Assembly: GCF_004522105.1 (NCBI RefSeq)
Contig: NZ_SPUJ01000005.1
Location: forward strand, 124,001-188,000
Direction of reading: 5' to 3'
Length of the DNA stretch: 64,000 nucleotides
DNA from: Nocardioides sp. 1609
GTDB taxonomy: Bacteria; Actinomycetota; Actinomycetes; Propionibacteriales; Nocardioidaceae
Positions 45,202 to 54,657 of this stretch are shown here, piece after piece; positions within the stretch are counted from its first letter, which is position 1, and every line of letters begins with the position of its first letter. Made by a program: the position numbers and the translations under genes. The notes under the pieces are model-generated. The model did no database searches, was not told the origin of the DNA, and was given only the letters and a program-made list of their open reading frames with translations.

Positions 45202-45920
45202 GCGACGACACGTCGGACACGACCGACCAGACGACCACCGACCCCGGCGAGGAGCGGACCGACACGACCCTCCTGTCCGGCCACGACGTCGAGGCCGAGC
45301 TGCTGGCGGACTGGCGGATCCTGTTCTCCCGGCTGCACGGCCGTTTCGAGACCGGCGACTTCGCCACCGGGGTCAAGCTGGTCGAGGGGATCGGCGCGGC
45401 GGCCGACGAGATGGACCACCACCCCGACGTCGACCTCACCTACCCCCGCGTCGACGTCCGGCTCTCCAGCCACGACGTCGGCGGCGTGACCATGCGCGAC
45501 GTCCGCCTCGCCCGCACGATCACCGACCTCGCCGGACGCCTCGGCGCGACCGCCCGACCCGACGAGGTCTCGGTGCTCGAGGTCGGCCTCGACACCTGGG
45601 ACTTCGCCGAGGTCAAGCCGTTCTGGGCGGCGCTGCTCGGCTACGAGAGCAACGACCGGTTCGAGGACGAGCTCGTCGACCCGGACGGGACCATGCCGAC
45701 GATCTGGGCGCAGGACGCCGAGCGGCACGACCGTCCGCAGCAGCGCTGGCACTTCGACCTGCGGGTCCCGCCCGAGGTGGCCGAGCGTCGGGTGAAGCAG
45801 GCGATCGAGGCCGGCGGGACGCTCGTCTCCGACGAGCGCGCCCCGGCGTTCTGGGTGCTGGCCGACGCGCAGGGCAACCAGGCGTGCATCACGACGTGGC
45901 TCGGGCGCAACCCCGCCTGA
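45198..45920 (+). CDS. Pterin-4a-carbinolamine dehydratase-like domain fused to a VOC domain
   Basis: 240 residues. After an acidic Thr/Asp-rich start, residues about 28-115 match the PCD/DCoH fold (MDHHPDVDLTYPRVDVRLSS, then HDVGGVTMRDVRLARTI), which recycles tetrahydrobiopterin 4a-carbinolamine. Residues about 125-240 are a VOC domain (LDTWDFAEVKPFWAALLGYE, ending WVLADAQGNQACITTWLG). PCD-VOC fusions occur in actinobacteria without an obvious pterin hydroxylase. Here none is adjacent, so the actual substrate is open. Confidence 0.88.
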   Translation: MSDDTSDTTDQTTTDPGEERTDTTLLSGHDVEAELLADWRILFSRLHGRFETGDFATGVKLVEGIGAAADEMDHHPDVDLTYPRVDVRLSSHDVGGVTMRDVRLARTITDLAGRLGATARPDEVSVLEVGLDTWDFAEVKPFWAALLGYESNDRFEDELVDPDGTMPTIWAQDAERHDRPQQRWHFDLRVPPEVAERRVKQAIEAGGTLVSDERAPAFWVLADAQGNQACITTWLGRNPA

Positions 45921-45942
45921 CCACGAGGTCGGTCGCTCGCTG

Positions 45943-45976
45943 CCCACATGTCGGGATCTCCATCCCGACATGTGGG
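45943..45976. repeat. Perfect 15-bp inverted repeat before the ilv promoter
   Basis: CCCACATGTCGGGAT (45943-45957), loop CTCC, and its exact complement (45962-45976). It lies 23 bases after the PCD-VOC stop and 40 bases before the ilv -10 box. It could end the upstream operon or bind a regulator. Confidence 0.75.
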
Positions 45977-46016
45977 ACGGTGACAGACTGGGTCCCGGCT
46001 GCGCAGGGCCACCGGC

Positions 46017-46022
46017 TACGGT
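46017..46022 (+). promoter_or_regulatory. -10 box of the ilvBNC leader transcript
   Basis: TACGGT, 6 bases before the ATG of the leader peptide, so the leader peptide is itself leaderless. Confidence 0.6.
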
Positions 46023-46028
46023 GAGGGC

Positions 46029-46070
46029 ATGCTCCACCGCCTTCTCGTACGCACCCGACGCGCCGGCTGA
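46029..46070 (+). CDS. ilv leader peptide (13 residues)
   Basis: Encodes MLHRLLVRTRRAG, with three Leu and one Val (codons 2, 5, 6 and 7). These are the amino acids made by the downstream pathway, as expected for a ribosome-stalling attenuator peptide. It is followed directly by the attenuator structures. Confidence 0.75.
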   Translation: MLHRLLVRTRRAG

Positions 46071-46135
46071 CCCTGGTCCCACCAGGCAACGCCAGCGCGT
46101 CACCCCTCGCAGCCACCCTGGCCGAGGGGTTTTTT
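46058..46135 (+). promoter_or_regulatory. Transcription attenuator of the ilvBNC operon
   Basis: Region 1 (46058-46067, inside the last leader codons) pairs with region 2 (46091-46100) in 9 of 10 positions, enclosing a small CCTGGT/ACCAGG hairpin (46072-46086). The start of region 2 (GCCAG, 46091-46095) can instead pair with CTGGC (46118-46122) in the terminator arm. The terminator is CCCCTCG (46103-46109) with CGAGGGG (46123-46129), an inner GCCA/TGGC stem, and six T (46130-46135). A ribosome stalled on codons 5-7 would cover region 1, freeing region 2 to block the terminator. Attenuation of ilvB operons is known in actinobacteria; the pairings here were read by eye. Confidence 0.8.
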
Positions 46136-46190
46136 GTTGCCCGGAGGACCCCGACCCATCCGCACCACCAGCAGTAAGGACACCCGCGGC

Positions 46191-47935
46191 ATGACCGAAC
46201 AGATGACAGGCGCCCAGAGCCTGATCAGGTCGCTGGAGGCGGCCGGAGCCGACACGATCTTCGGGATCCCCGGCGGCGCCATCCTCCCGGCGTACGACCC
46301 GCTGATGGACTCCACGATCCGGCACATCCTGGTCCGCCACGAGCAGGGCGCGGGCCACGCGGCCCAGGGTTACGCCGCCGCCACCGGCCGGGTCGGCGTC
46401 TGCATGGCGACGTCCGGCCCGGGGGCGACCAACCTCGTGACGCCGATCGCGGACGCCCACATGGACTCGGTCCCGATGGTGGCCGTCACCGGTCAGGTGG
46501 GTGCCTCGATGATCGGCACCGACGCCTTCCAGGAAGCCGACATCCGCGGCATCACGATGCCGATCACCAAGCACAACTTCCTGGTCACCGACCCGGCCGA
46601 GATCCCGCGCCGCATCGCCGAGGCCTTCCACATCGCCTCGACCGGCCGTCCCGGTCCCGTGCTGGTCGACGTGGCGAAGTCCGCGCTGCAGGCGAGCACC
46701 ATCTTCGACTGGCCGAGCGAGCTGCACCTGCCGGGCTACCGCCCCGTCACCCGCCCGCACGCGAAGCAGATCCGCGAGGCCACCCGGCTGATCCTCGAGT
46801 CGCGCAAGCCCGTCCTGTACGTCGGCGGCGGCACCATCCGGGCCCGCGCGTCGCGCGAGCTGCTGGCCCTCGCCGAGCTCACCGGCATCCCGGTCGTCAC
46901 CACCCTGATGGCCCGCGGCGCCTTCCCCGACAGCCACGTCCAGCACCTCGGGATGCCGGGCATGCACGGCACCGTCGCCGCCGTCGCCGCGCTGCAGAAG
47001 AGCGACCTGATCATCAGCCTCGGCGCCCGCTTCGACGATCGTGTCACCGGCAACCTCGACTCGTTCGCGCCGCACGCCAAGATCATCCACGCCGACATCG
47101 ACCCCGCCGAGATCGGGAAGAACCGGCACGCCGACGTCCCGATCGTGGGCGACGTCCGCGAGGTCCTCCTCGACCTCGTCGCGACCCTGACGACCGAGGC
47201 GGCCGCCGGTCGCACCGGCGACTACGAGGGCTGGGTCGCGTTCGTGGCCGGGATCAAGTCGACGTACCCGCTCGGCTACGACGAGCCCGCCGACGGCGGC
47301 CTCTCGCCGCAGTACGTCATCGAGCGCCTCGGCGCGATCGCCGGTCCCGACACCGTCTACGCCTCGGGCGTCGGCCAGCACCAGATGTGGGCCGCGCAGT
47401 TCGTCCGCTACGAGAAGCCGAACACCTGGATCAACTCCGGCGGGCTCGGCACGATGGGCTACGCCGTCCCGGCCGCGATGGGCGCGAAGGTCGGCATGCC
47501 CGACACCACCGTCTGGGCGATCGACGGCGACGGCTGCTTCCAGATGACCAACCAGGAGCTGGCCACCTGCGCGATCAACGACATCCCGATCAAGGTCGCG
47601 ATCATCAACAACGAGTCGCTCGGCATGGTGCGGCAGTGGCAGACGCTCTTCTACAACGAGCGCTACTCCAACACCGACCTGCACTCCAAGCGGATCCCCG
47701 ACTTCGTCAAGCTCGCCGACGCCTACGGCTGCGTGGGCCTGGCCTGCGAGAAGCCCGAGGACGTCGACGCGACGATCGAGAAGGCGATGGGCATCAACGA
47801 CGTCCCCGTCGTGGTCGACTTCCGCGTGCACCGCGACGCGATGGTCTGGCCGATGGTCGCCGCCGGCACCAGCAACGACGAGATCAAGTACGCGCGCGAC
47901 CTCGCGCCCGACTTCGACGAGGACGAGGCGAGCCT

Positions 47936-47939
<4 letters not shown>
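46191..47939 (+). CDS. ilvB: Acetolactate synthase, catalytic subunit
   Basis: ThDP-dependent enzyme making acetolactate or acetohydroxybutyrate, the first common step of branched-chain amino acid synthesis. 582 residues with [27 protein letters not shown] (catalytic Glu), [17 protein letters not shown] and the ThDP motif [18 protein letters not shown] followed by [17 protein letters not shown] 46191 has AAGGA about 10 bases upstream; in-frame sequence before it would read through the attenuator. Its stop overlaps ilvN (GTGA). Confidence 0.96.
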
Positions 47940-49553
<1,614 letters not shown>

Positions 49554-49572
49554 CCGCACCTCGTCCGACAGC

Positions 49573-49606
49573 ACCGCCCCGTCACGACACGTCGTGACGG
49601 GGCGGT
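49573..49606. terminator. Terminator of the ilvBNC operon
   Basis: Perfect 16-bp stem (49573-49588 with 49591-49606) and a 2-base turn, followed by TTCTGCT, between convergent operons. Confidence 0.85.
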
Positions 49607-49626
49607 TCTGCTCCTGCTCGCGTCGG

Positions 49627-50427
49627 CTACTTGACCTCGGACCGCATCACGATGCGCAGACCGATCGCCAGGGGGATGACCAGCCAGAACACGCTCGCGA
49701 CGCCCAGCTGGGTCCACTGCTCGACCGAGACGCTGCCCTCGAACAGGGGCGCCTGGGAGTAGTTGAAGTCGACCCAGGGCCGGATGTCGGCGAACCAGTC
49801 CTGCAGTCCGGCGAGCAGCTCGGTCATCACGCTGAGCACGAACGAGTAGACGAAGTACGCGACGATCGCGGCCGCCGAGTTGCGCAGCAGGACTCCGAGC
49901 ATGAAGCCGACCAGCAGCCCGAGCACGTTGGCCAGGACGATCAGCCCGAGCTCGAGCAGCGACACGTTCCAGACCGTGTCCACGCCGGCGATCGCCGTCC
50001 CCACGACGTTGCCGACCGCCCCGATCGCGGCGGCGAGGACCATCGAGACCACGCCGACACCGATGGCGCAGATCGCCTTGGCGGCGATCACCCGGCCGCG
50101 GTTCGGCACGAAGGTGAACGTCGACAGACCGGTGCGCTGGCTCCACTCGCTCGTCACCGACAGCACGGCGATGATCGGGAGCACCACCGCGATGGGGAAG
50201 CCGATCGCCGTGGCGAACGTCTCGTAGGTCAGCTCGGAGTCGGGAGCGAAGAGGATGACCGCGCCCGTGGCGAGCGTGGCGAGGATGCCGATGCTGCACA
50301 GCAACCAGAAGCCCGAGCGGGTGTCGAACATCTTGCGCAGCTCGACCGAGACGACCCGGCTGAGCGGGATCGCGGAGAAGGTCGGGCGGGCGTGGGTGTC
50401 GACGGTCTCGACAGTGGTGGCGGTCAT
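49627..50427 (-). CDS. ABC-2 type transporter permease
   Basis: 266 residues with about six membrane helices (GFWLLCSIGILATLATGAV, AVVLPIIAVLSVTSEWSQRTG, LLELGLIVLANVLGLLVGFM and others). The VTSEWSQRTGLSTFTFVPNR segment is characteristic of ABC-2 permeases of actinobacterial exporters. Its start overlaps the ATPase stop by 4 bases. Together they form a two-gene exporter of unknown substrate, possibly for drug or lipid extrusion. Confidence 0.9.
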   Translation of the reverse strand: MTATTVETVDTHARPTFSAIPLSRVVSVELRKMFDTRSGFWLLCSIGILATLATGAVILFAPDSELTYETFATAIGFPIAVVLPIIAVLSVTSEWSQRTGLSTFTFVPNRGRVIAAKAICAIGVGVVSMVLAAAIGAVGNVVGTAIAGVDTVWNVSLLELGLIVLANVLGLLVGFMLGVLLRNSAAAIVAYFVYSFVLSVMTELLAGLQDWFADIRPWVDFNYSQAPLFEGSVSVEQWTQLGVASVFWLVIPLAIGLRIVMRSEVK

Positions 50428-51350
50428 GCCGCTGCTCCGTTCGGGTGGTCCTGCGTGGGGGTGGTGGACTCGCGCTGCGTGTCAGCGGTGAGCTCGAGGA
50501 ACATCTCCTCGAGTCCGGCGCCCTCGGCAGGGCGCAGCTCCATGAGCGCGACGCCGGCGGCGTGCGCGACCTTGCCCACCAGCTCCGCGTCGGCGTCGGC
50601 GCGCAGCCCGCCGTCGAGGGGAGTGGTGTCGATGGCGGACTCGGCCAGGGCCCGGGTGAGCGCCGGCACGTCGCGGGTGCGGACCAGCGTGCCCGCGCTC
50701 GCGAGCAGCTCGGCCTTGGTGCCGCTCGCCACGATCCGTCCGTTGCCGATGACGACCAGGTCGTCGGCGACGACCTCGATCTCGTGCAGCAGGTGGGAGG
50801 ACAGGAGCACGCTGCCGCCGCGGTCGGCGTAGGTGCGGAGCAGGTCTCGCATCCATCGGATGCCGGCCGGGTCCAGCCCGTTCGCCGGCTCGTCGAGGAT
50901 GAGCGCCGCGGGGTCCCCGATGAGGGCGACGGCGATCCCGAGGCGCTGGCGCATGCCGAGCGAGTAGTTCCGCACCCGGCGTCGGGACTCGGACGGCGTC
51001 AGGCTGACCTGCTCGAGCATCTCGTCGACGCGGGAGGACGGCAGCCCGAGCGTGCGCTGCGCGATGGTCAGGATCTCGCGCCCGGTGCGGCCGGCGTGCT
51101 GGGCCGAGGCGTCCAGCAGGACGCCGACCTCGCGGGCGGGGTTGGGCAGGTCCGCGAAGCGGCGGCCGGCGACGGTCGCGCTGCCGGATGTCGCCGGGGT
51201 CAACCCGACGAGGACCCGCATGGTGGTTGACTTGCCGGCGCCGTTGGGCCCCAGGAAGCCGGTGACCCGTCCGGGCCGTGCCGTGAAGGAGACGTCGTCG
51301 ACGGCTCGGAAGCCGCCGTAGGTCCTGGTGAGGTTCTCGACCGTGATCAT
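50424..51350 (-). CDS. ABC transporter ATP-binding protein
   Basis: 308 residues. Walker A GFLGPNGAGKSTTMRVL, signature RNYSLGMRQRLGIAVALIG, Walker B AALILDEPANGLDPAGI and the switch His in VLLSSHLLHEIEVVADD. The C-terminal extension of about 90 residues resembles the DrrA/bacitracin-exporter type. It drives the permease encoded immediately downstream. ATG 51350 is the natural start (ITVENLTRTYGGFRAV). Confidence 0.93.
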   Translation of the reverse strand: MITVENLTRTYGGFRAVDDVSFTARPGRVTGFLGPNGAGKSTTMRVLVGLTPATSGSATVAGRRFADLPNPAREVGVLLDASAQHAGRTGREILTIAQRTLGLPSSRVDEMLEQVSLTPSESRRRVRNYSLGMRQRLGIAVALIGDPAALILDEPANGLDPAGIRWMRDLLRTYADRGGSVLLSSHLLHEIEVVADDLVVIGNGRIVASGTKAELLASAGTLVRTRDVPALTRALAESAIDTTPLDGGLRADADAELVGKVAHAAGVALMELRPAEGAGLEEMFLELTADTQRESTTPTQDHPNGAAA

Positions 51351-51457
51351 GTCTCGAAGCCTCGTGGTCAGGGGCCCCTCCTGGCATCGGGGACGGCGCC
51401 GGAGCGCACCCTGGTCCGCGACCCCGAGATCGTCTCAGGGTCGAGGCAGGCGCGAGC

Positions 51458-52768
51458 TCACGCGGCGTCACCCGGCGCGGGGTCGGTGTCGCCGTCCTCG
51501 GCACCGACCCCAGGACCGTCGGGGGGCGTCGCGCCGTCACTGACGGCCTCCGACCGACCTGCCGGCTCAGGAGGGACGACGTCGCCCGGCGGCGTGGGCG
51601 CGCGGCTCCGGTAGCGGTGCCCGGTCGGGGTGGCGATCTCCACCTCGTGGACGCCGTCGACGTCGGTCCGGACGACCTGGTGGGTCCAGCCCTGCTCCTC
51701 CTTGGTGTAGCTGCAGCTCTCGCACTGTCCCTGTGCGTTCGCTGCGGACGTCGCTCCTCCGGAGCGCCGCTGCACGACGTGGTCGTGGTGTCGGATCGGT
51801 GCGTCGCACCACGGGGTGCGGCACCGGCGGTCGCGCAGCCCGACGAAGCTGCGCAGCAGTCCGTCGAACAGCTGGGTCGAGGACTCCATCGCGACGAGTC
51901 GCCCCGGCTGGGCGAACAGCCGCCGGACCCGGGTGGCCCCGTCGGGCGAGGCGAGGGCGAGACGGCGAGCGACCGGGGCGGGCACGGGGCCGAGACCGTG
52001 GACCTCGGCGGGCTCGTCGCCCTCGGCGAGCAGCGTGGCGACCGGGACGACGAGCTCGATGTGCACCGGGGTCGCGGCCGCGACGCTCTGGCCGGTGAGC
52101 CGCTCGACGAAGAGGTCGGCGGTGATCTGGGCGCGGGTGCGGTCGTCGCCCGAGGCTCGTAGCGACTCGGCGGACTCCTCGAGCGAGGCGATGATGGCCA
52201 CCATCTCGTGGTCCGGCACCGTGCCGGTCACGAGGCCGGTGCCGTCACCCTTGCTCCGGGCCGACACGTGCCGCCCCGCCTGGGCCTGCTCCCGGCGGGC
52301 GGTGCTGCCGTCGGGGTCGGCCTGCATCGTCACCCGGCGGGCCTCGTGCTCGATCGTGCGGTCGCCCCACTCGGGGTTCTCGGTGATCAGCCGTGCGATG
52401 GCCCGGTCGGCGTCGCGACGCTGGTCGATGTCGAGGGTGTCGGTCTCGGTGCAGATGAGCTCGGCCCGCCGCTCGTTGAGCGTTCCGTCCTCGAGCAGGG
52501 CGAGCACCTCGGGGTGCCCGTGGTCGAGGCCACGAGCGAGGGTGAGCAGGCGCCGACCCCGGTACGGCGACTCGCGGCGCGCCAGGCCCACCTGGGCGCC
52601 GAGGCTGCGGTCGCTCGACCCCGGGCACAGGGACGAGAGGTGCGCGGTCACGCGGGCCTGCCGGGCGGCGATCTCCGCCTTGCGGTCCTCGAGCCGGGCG
52701 AGCTCGTCCACGCACGCGGCCGCGGTCGCGGGGAACGACGGGCTCGACGCTGCCGCGGACTGTCTCAT
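51458..52768 (-). CDS. DUF222 domain/HNH endonuclease protein
   Basis: 436 residues. The N-terminal two thirds is a DUF222 domain (LEDRKAEIAARQARVTAHLS; LALLEDGTLNERRAELI; AQITADLFVERLTGQ), and the C-terminal part an HNH motif (RDRRCRTPWCDAPIRHHDHV, then QCESC). These 13E12-repeat proteins are abundant multicopy families in Nocardioides and mycobacteria, and their role is unsettled. ATG 52768 is fixed by TAACGT at 52776-52781 followed by 7 bases. The acidic, Pro/Gly-rich tail is not conserved. Confidence 0.9.
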   Translation of the reverse strand: MRQSAAASSPSFPATAAACVDELARLEDRKAEIAARQARVTAHLSSLCPGSSDRSLGAQVGLARRESPYRGRRLLTLARGLDHGHPEVLALLEDGTLNERRAELICTETDTLDIDQRRDADRAIARLITENPEWGDRTIEHEARRVTMQADPDGSTARREQAQAGRHVSARSKGDGTGLVTGTVPDHEMVAIIASLEESAESLRASGDDRTRAQITADLFVERLTGQSVAAATPVHIELVVPVATLLAEGDEPAEVHGLGPVPAPVARRLALASPDGATRVRRLFAQPGRLVAMESSTQLFDGLLRSFVGLRDRRCRTPWCDAPIRHHDHVVQRRSGGATSAANAQGQCESCSYTKEEQGWTHQVVRTDVDGVHEVEIATPTGHRYRSRAPTPPGDVVPPEPAGRSEAVSDGATPPDGPGVGAEDGDTDPAPGDAA

Positions 52769-52775
52769 GGCGGCG

Positions 52776-52781
52776 ACGTTA
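52776..52781 (-). promoter_or_regulatory. -10 box of a leaderless promoter for the HNH gene
   Basis: TAACGT on the minus strand, 7 bases before ATG 52768. Confidence 0.5.
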
Positions 52782-52896
52782 GGCACGGCGCCCGACGCTC
52801 GTCCACCACCGCTCCCAGCCCTGTGGACGACCGTCTGGTCGGCCCCCGAACGCTCGCGCCGGGAACACATCCGGCGGTCGTGGTGCTGAGGCAGGC

Positions 52897-53649
52897 GTGC
52901 TCATCGAGATCTGGTCCGACGTCGTGTGTCCCTGGTGCTACATCGGCAAGCGCCGGCTCGAGGAGGCGCTCGCTGGCTTCGAGCACCGCGACCGGGTCGA
53001 CGTCGAGTGGCGCTCCTTCCAGCTCGACCCGTCGGCACCCGCGGGTGCGGACGGGCCCACCGAGCGCGTCGCCGAGATGATCGGGCGCAAGTACGGCGGC
53101 GGTGCGGACGCCGGGCAGCAGATGATCGCCCAGGTCGCCGGTGTCGCGGCCGAGGTGGGCCTCGACTTCGGTCGGCACGCCGAGGGCCTGCACCTCAACA
53201 CCCGCGACGCCCACCGGCTGCTGCACGCCGCGGGCCCGCTCCGCGCCGAGCTGAAGGAGGCGTTCCTGCACGCCTACTTCGTCGAGGCCCGCAACCTCGC
53301 CGACCCGGCCGTCCTGACCGAGATCGCGACCGGCGTCGGTGTCGACGCCGACGACGTGCGGGCCGTGCTGTCCTCCGACCGGTACGACGACGAGGTGGAG
53401 GCCGACGTCCGCGAAGCCGCCGGACTCGGCGCGACCGGCGTCCCCTTCTTCGTCGTCGACCGCCGCTACGGCGTCAGCGGGGCGCAGCCGGTTGAGGTCT
53501 TCACCCAGCTCCTGGAGCGCGCCTGGACCCACCACGCGCCGAGCTCGATCGTCACGATCGGGGCGGGCGACGGGCCGGGTGACACTGCGGACGCGGCGGT
53601 CGCACCGGGCTGCGACGACGGCGCCTGCGCCGTCCCGTCGACGCCCTGA
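52897..53649 (+). CDS. FrnE-like DsbA-family oxidoreductase
   Basis: 250-residue cytoplasmic thioredoxin-fold protein. Active-site CPWC at 11-14 (SDVVCPWCYIGKRRLEEAL), helical insertion, and the cis-Pro loop ATGVPFFVVDRRYGVSGAQP near the C-terminus. FrnE proteins are disulfide isomerases linked to polyketide synthesis and oxidative-stress tolerance. The Cys-containing tail (GCDDGAC) is an extra that may serve as a second redox pair. Confidence 0.92.
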   Translation: MLIEIWSDVVCPWCYIGKRRLEEALAGFEHRDRVDVEWRSFQLDPSAPAGADGPTERVAEMIGRKYGGGADAGQQMIAQVAGVAAEVGLDFGRHAEGLHLNTRDAHRLLHAAGPLRAELKEAFLHAYFVEARNLADPAVLTEIATGVGVDADDVRAVLSSDRYDDEVEADVREAAGLGATGVPFFVVDRRYGVSGAQPVEVFTQLLERAWTHHAPSSIVTIGAGDGPGDTADAAVAPGCDDGACAVPSTP

Positions 53650-53728
53650 ACCACCCCGAGTTGGCCCGCTCCGGAACGCCCCCGAGCACGCCCGAGCCCG
53701 CCGTGCCGCGAGACCCCTGCCACACAGG

Positions 53729-53747
53729 TTAGGTAAACCTATCCTTC
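53729..53747 (+). promoter_or_regulatory. IdeR/DtxR-like iron box upstream of efeUOB
   Basis: TTAGGTAAACCTATCCTTC agrees with the 19-bp DtxR/IdeR consensus (TTAGGTTAGSCTAACCTAA) at about 13 positions, including the TTAGGT and CCT half-site cores. It overlaps the promoter just before the -10 box, so iron-loaded repressor would block the operon. Confidence 0.65.
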
Positions 53748-53752
53748 AGGCG

Positions 53753-53758
53753 TACGAT
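53753..53758 (+). promoter_or_regulatory. -10 box of the efeUOB promoter
   Basis: TACGAT, 8 bases before GTG 53767; near-leaderless. Confidence 0.5.
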
Positions 53759-53766
53759 CGCCGGCT

Positions 53767-54657
53767 GTGTTCAGCAACTTCCTGATCGGCCTCCGCGAGG
53801 GCCTCGAGGCCTCGCTCGTCGTCAGCATCCTGGTGGCCTACCTGGTCAAGTCCGATCGTCGTCCGCAGCTCAGGTGGATCTGGGTCGGCGTCGGTCTGGC
53901 GGTCGCGCTGAGCGTCGGTTTCACCCTCTTCCTCGGCTTCCAGTCCCGCGCCCTGGACTTCCGTTCCCAGGAGCTCCTCGGCGGCACGATGTCGCTGGTC
54001 GCCGTCGTCTTCGTGACCTGGATGATCTTCTGGATGGCCGGCGCGGCCAAGAGCATCGCCGGCGAGCTGCGCGGCAAGCTGGACGCCGCTGCCGACAGCC
54101 GGCTCTCGGTCGTCCTGATCGCCTTCCTCGCGGTCGGACGCGAGGGGATGGAGACCGCGGCCATCCTCTGGGCCAACACCCGCGACGCCACCGGCCGCGA
54201 CAAGTCCGAGGCCTTCGAGACGACGTCGACGCCGCTGGTCGGCGCCCTCCTGGGCATCGGGACCGCCGTCGTCATCGGCTACCTCATCTACCGCGGTGCG
54301 ATCTCGATCAACCTCGGCAAGTTCTTCACCTGGACCGGGGCGCTGCTCGTGCTCGTCGCCGGTGGCGTGCTGTCCTACGGCGTCCACGACTTCCAGGAGA
54401 TCGACGTCCTCCCCGGCTACGGCAACCAGCTCTACGACATCTCCGGCGTCGTCGACCCGAGCTCGTGGTACGGCTCGCTGCTGGGCGGGATGTTCAACTT
54501 CACGCCCACCCCGACCGTCCTGGAGGCCCTCGCCTGGGTCCTGTACGTCGTGCCGGTGATGACGATCTTCATCCTCCGTACCCGTCCCGGGCGCCGAGCG
54601 CCCGCCGCGCAGAGCCCGACACCCGTCAGCACCGAAGAGAAGGAACCCACCTCGTGA
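53767..54657 (+). CDS. efeU: Iron permease EfeU (FTR1 family)
   Basis: 296-residue membrane protein with seven predicted helices that imports iron. Both hallmark REGxE motifs are present: REGLE at 10-14 and REGME at 125-129, in helices 1 and 4. TWMIFWMAGAAKSIAGEL follows helix 3. GTG 53767 starts just after the -10 box. The efeO start overlaps its stop (GTGA), so the permease and its periplasmic-side partner are coupled. Confidence 0.95.
   Translation: MFSNFLIGLREGLEASLVVSILVAYLVKSDRRPQLRWIWVGVGLAVALSVGFTLFLGFQSRALDFRSQELLGGTMSLVAVVFVTWMIFWMAGAAKSIAGELRGKLDAAADSRLSVVLIAFLAVGREGMETAAILWANTRDATGRDKSEAFETTSTPLVGALLGIGTAVVIGYLIYRGAISINLGKFFTWTGALLVLVAGGVLSYGVHDFQEIDVLPGYGNQLYDISGVVDPSSWYGSLLGGMFNFTPTPTVLEALAWVLYVVPVMTIFILRTRPGRRAPAAQSPTPVSTEEKEPTS

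Noticed and set aside
45123..47831. 902-codon minus-strand open frame opposite ilvB
   Set aside because: Mirror frame of ilvB, crossing the attenuator and promoter region; no domains.
51458..52768. HNH protein as a phage or homing element
   Set aside because: DUF222/HNH genes are ordinary multicopy chromosomal genes in this group; no integrase, repeats or phage genes flank it.
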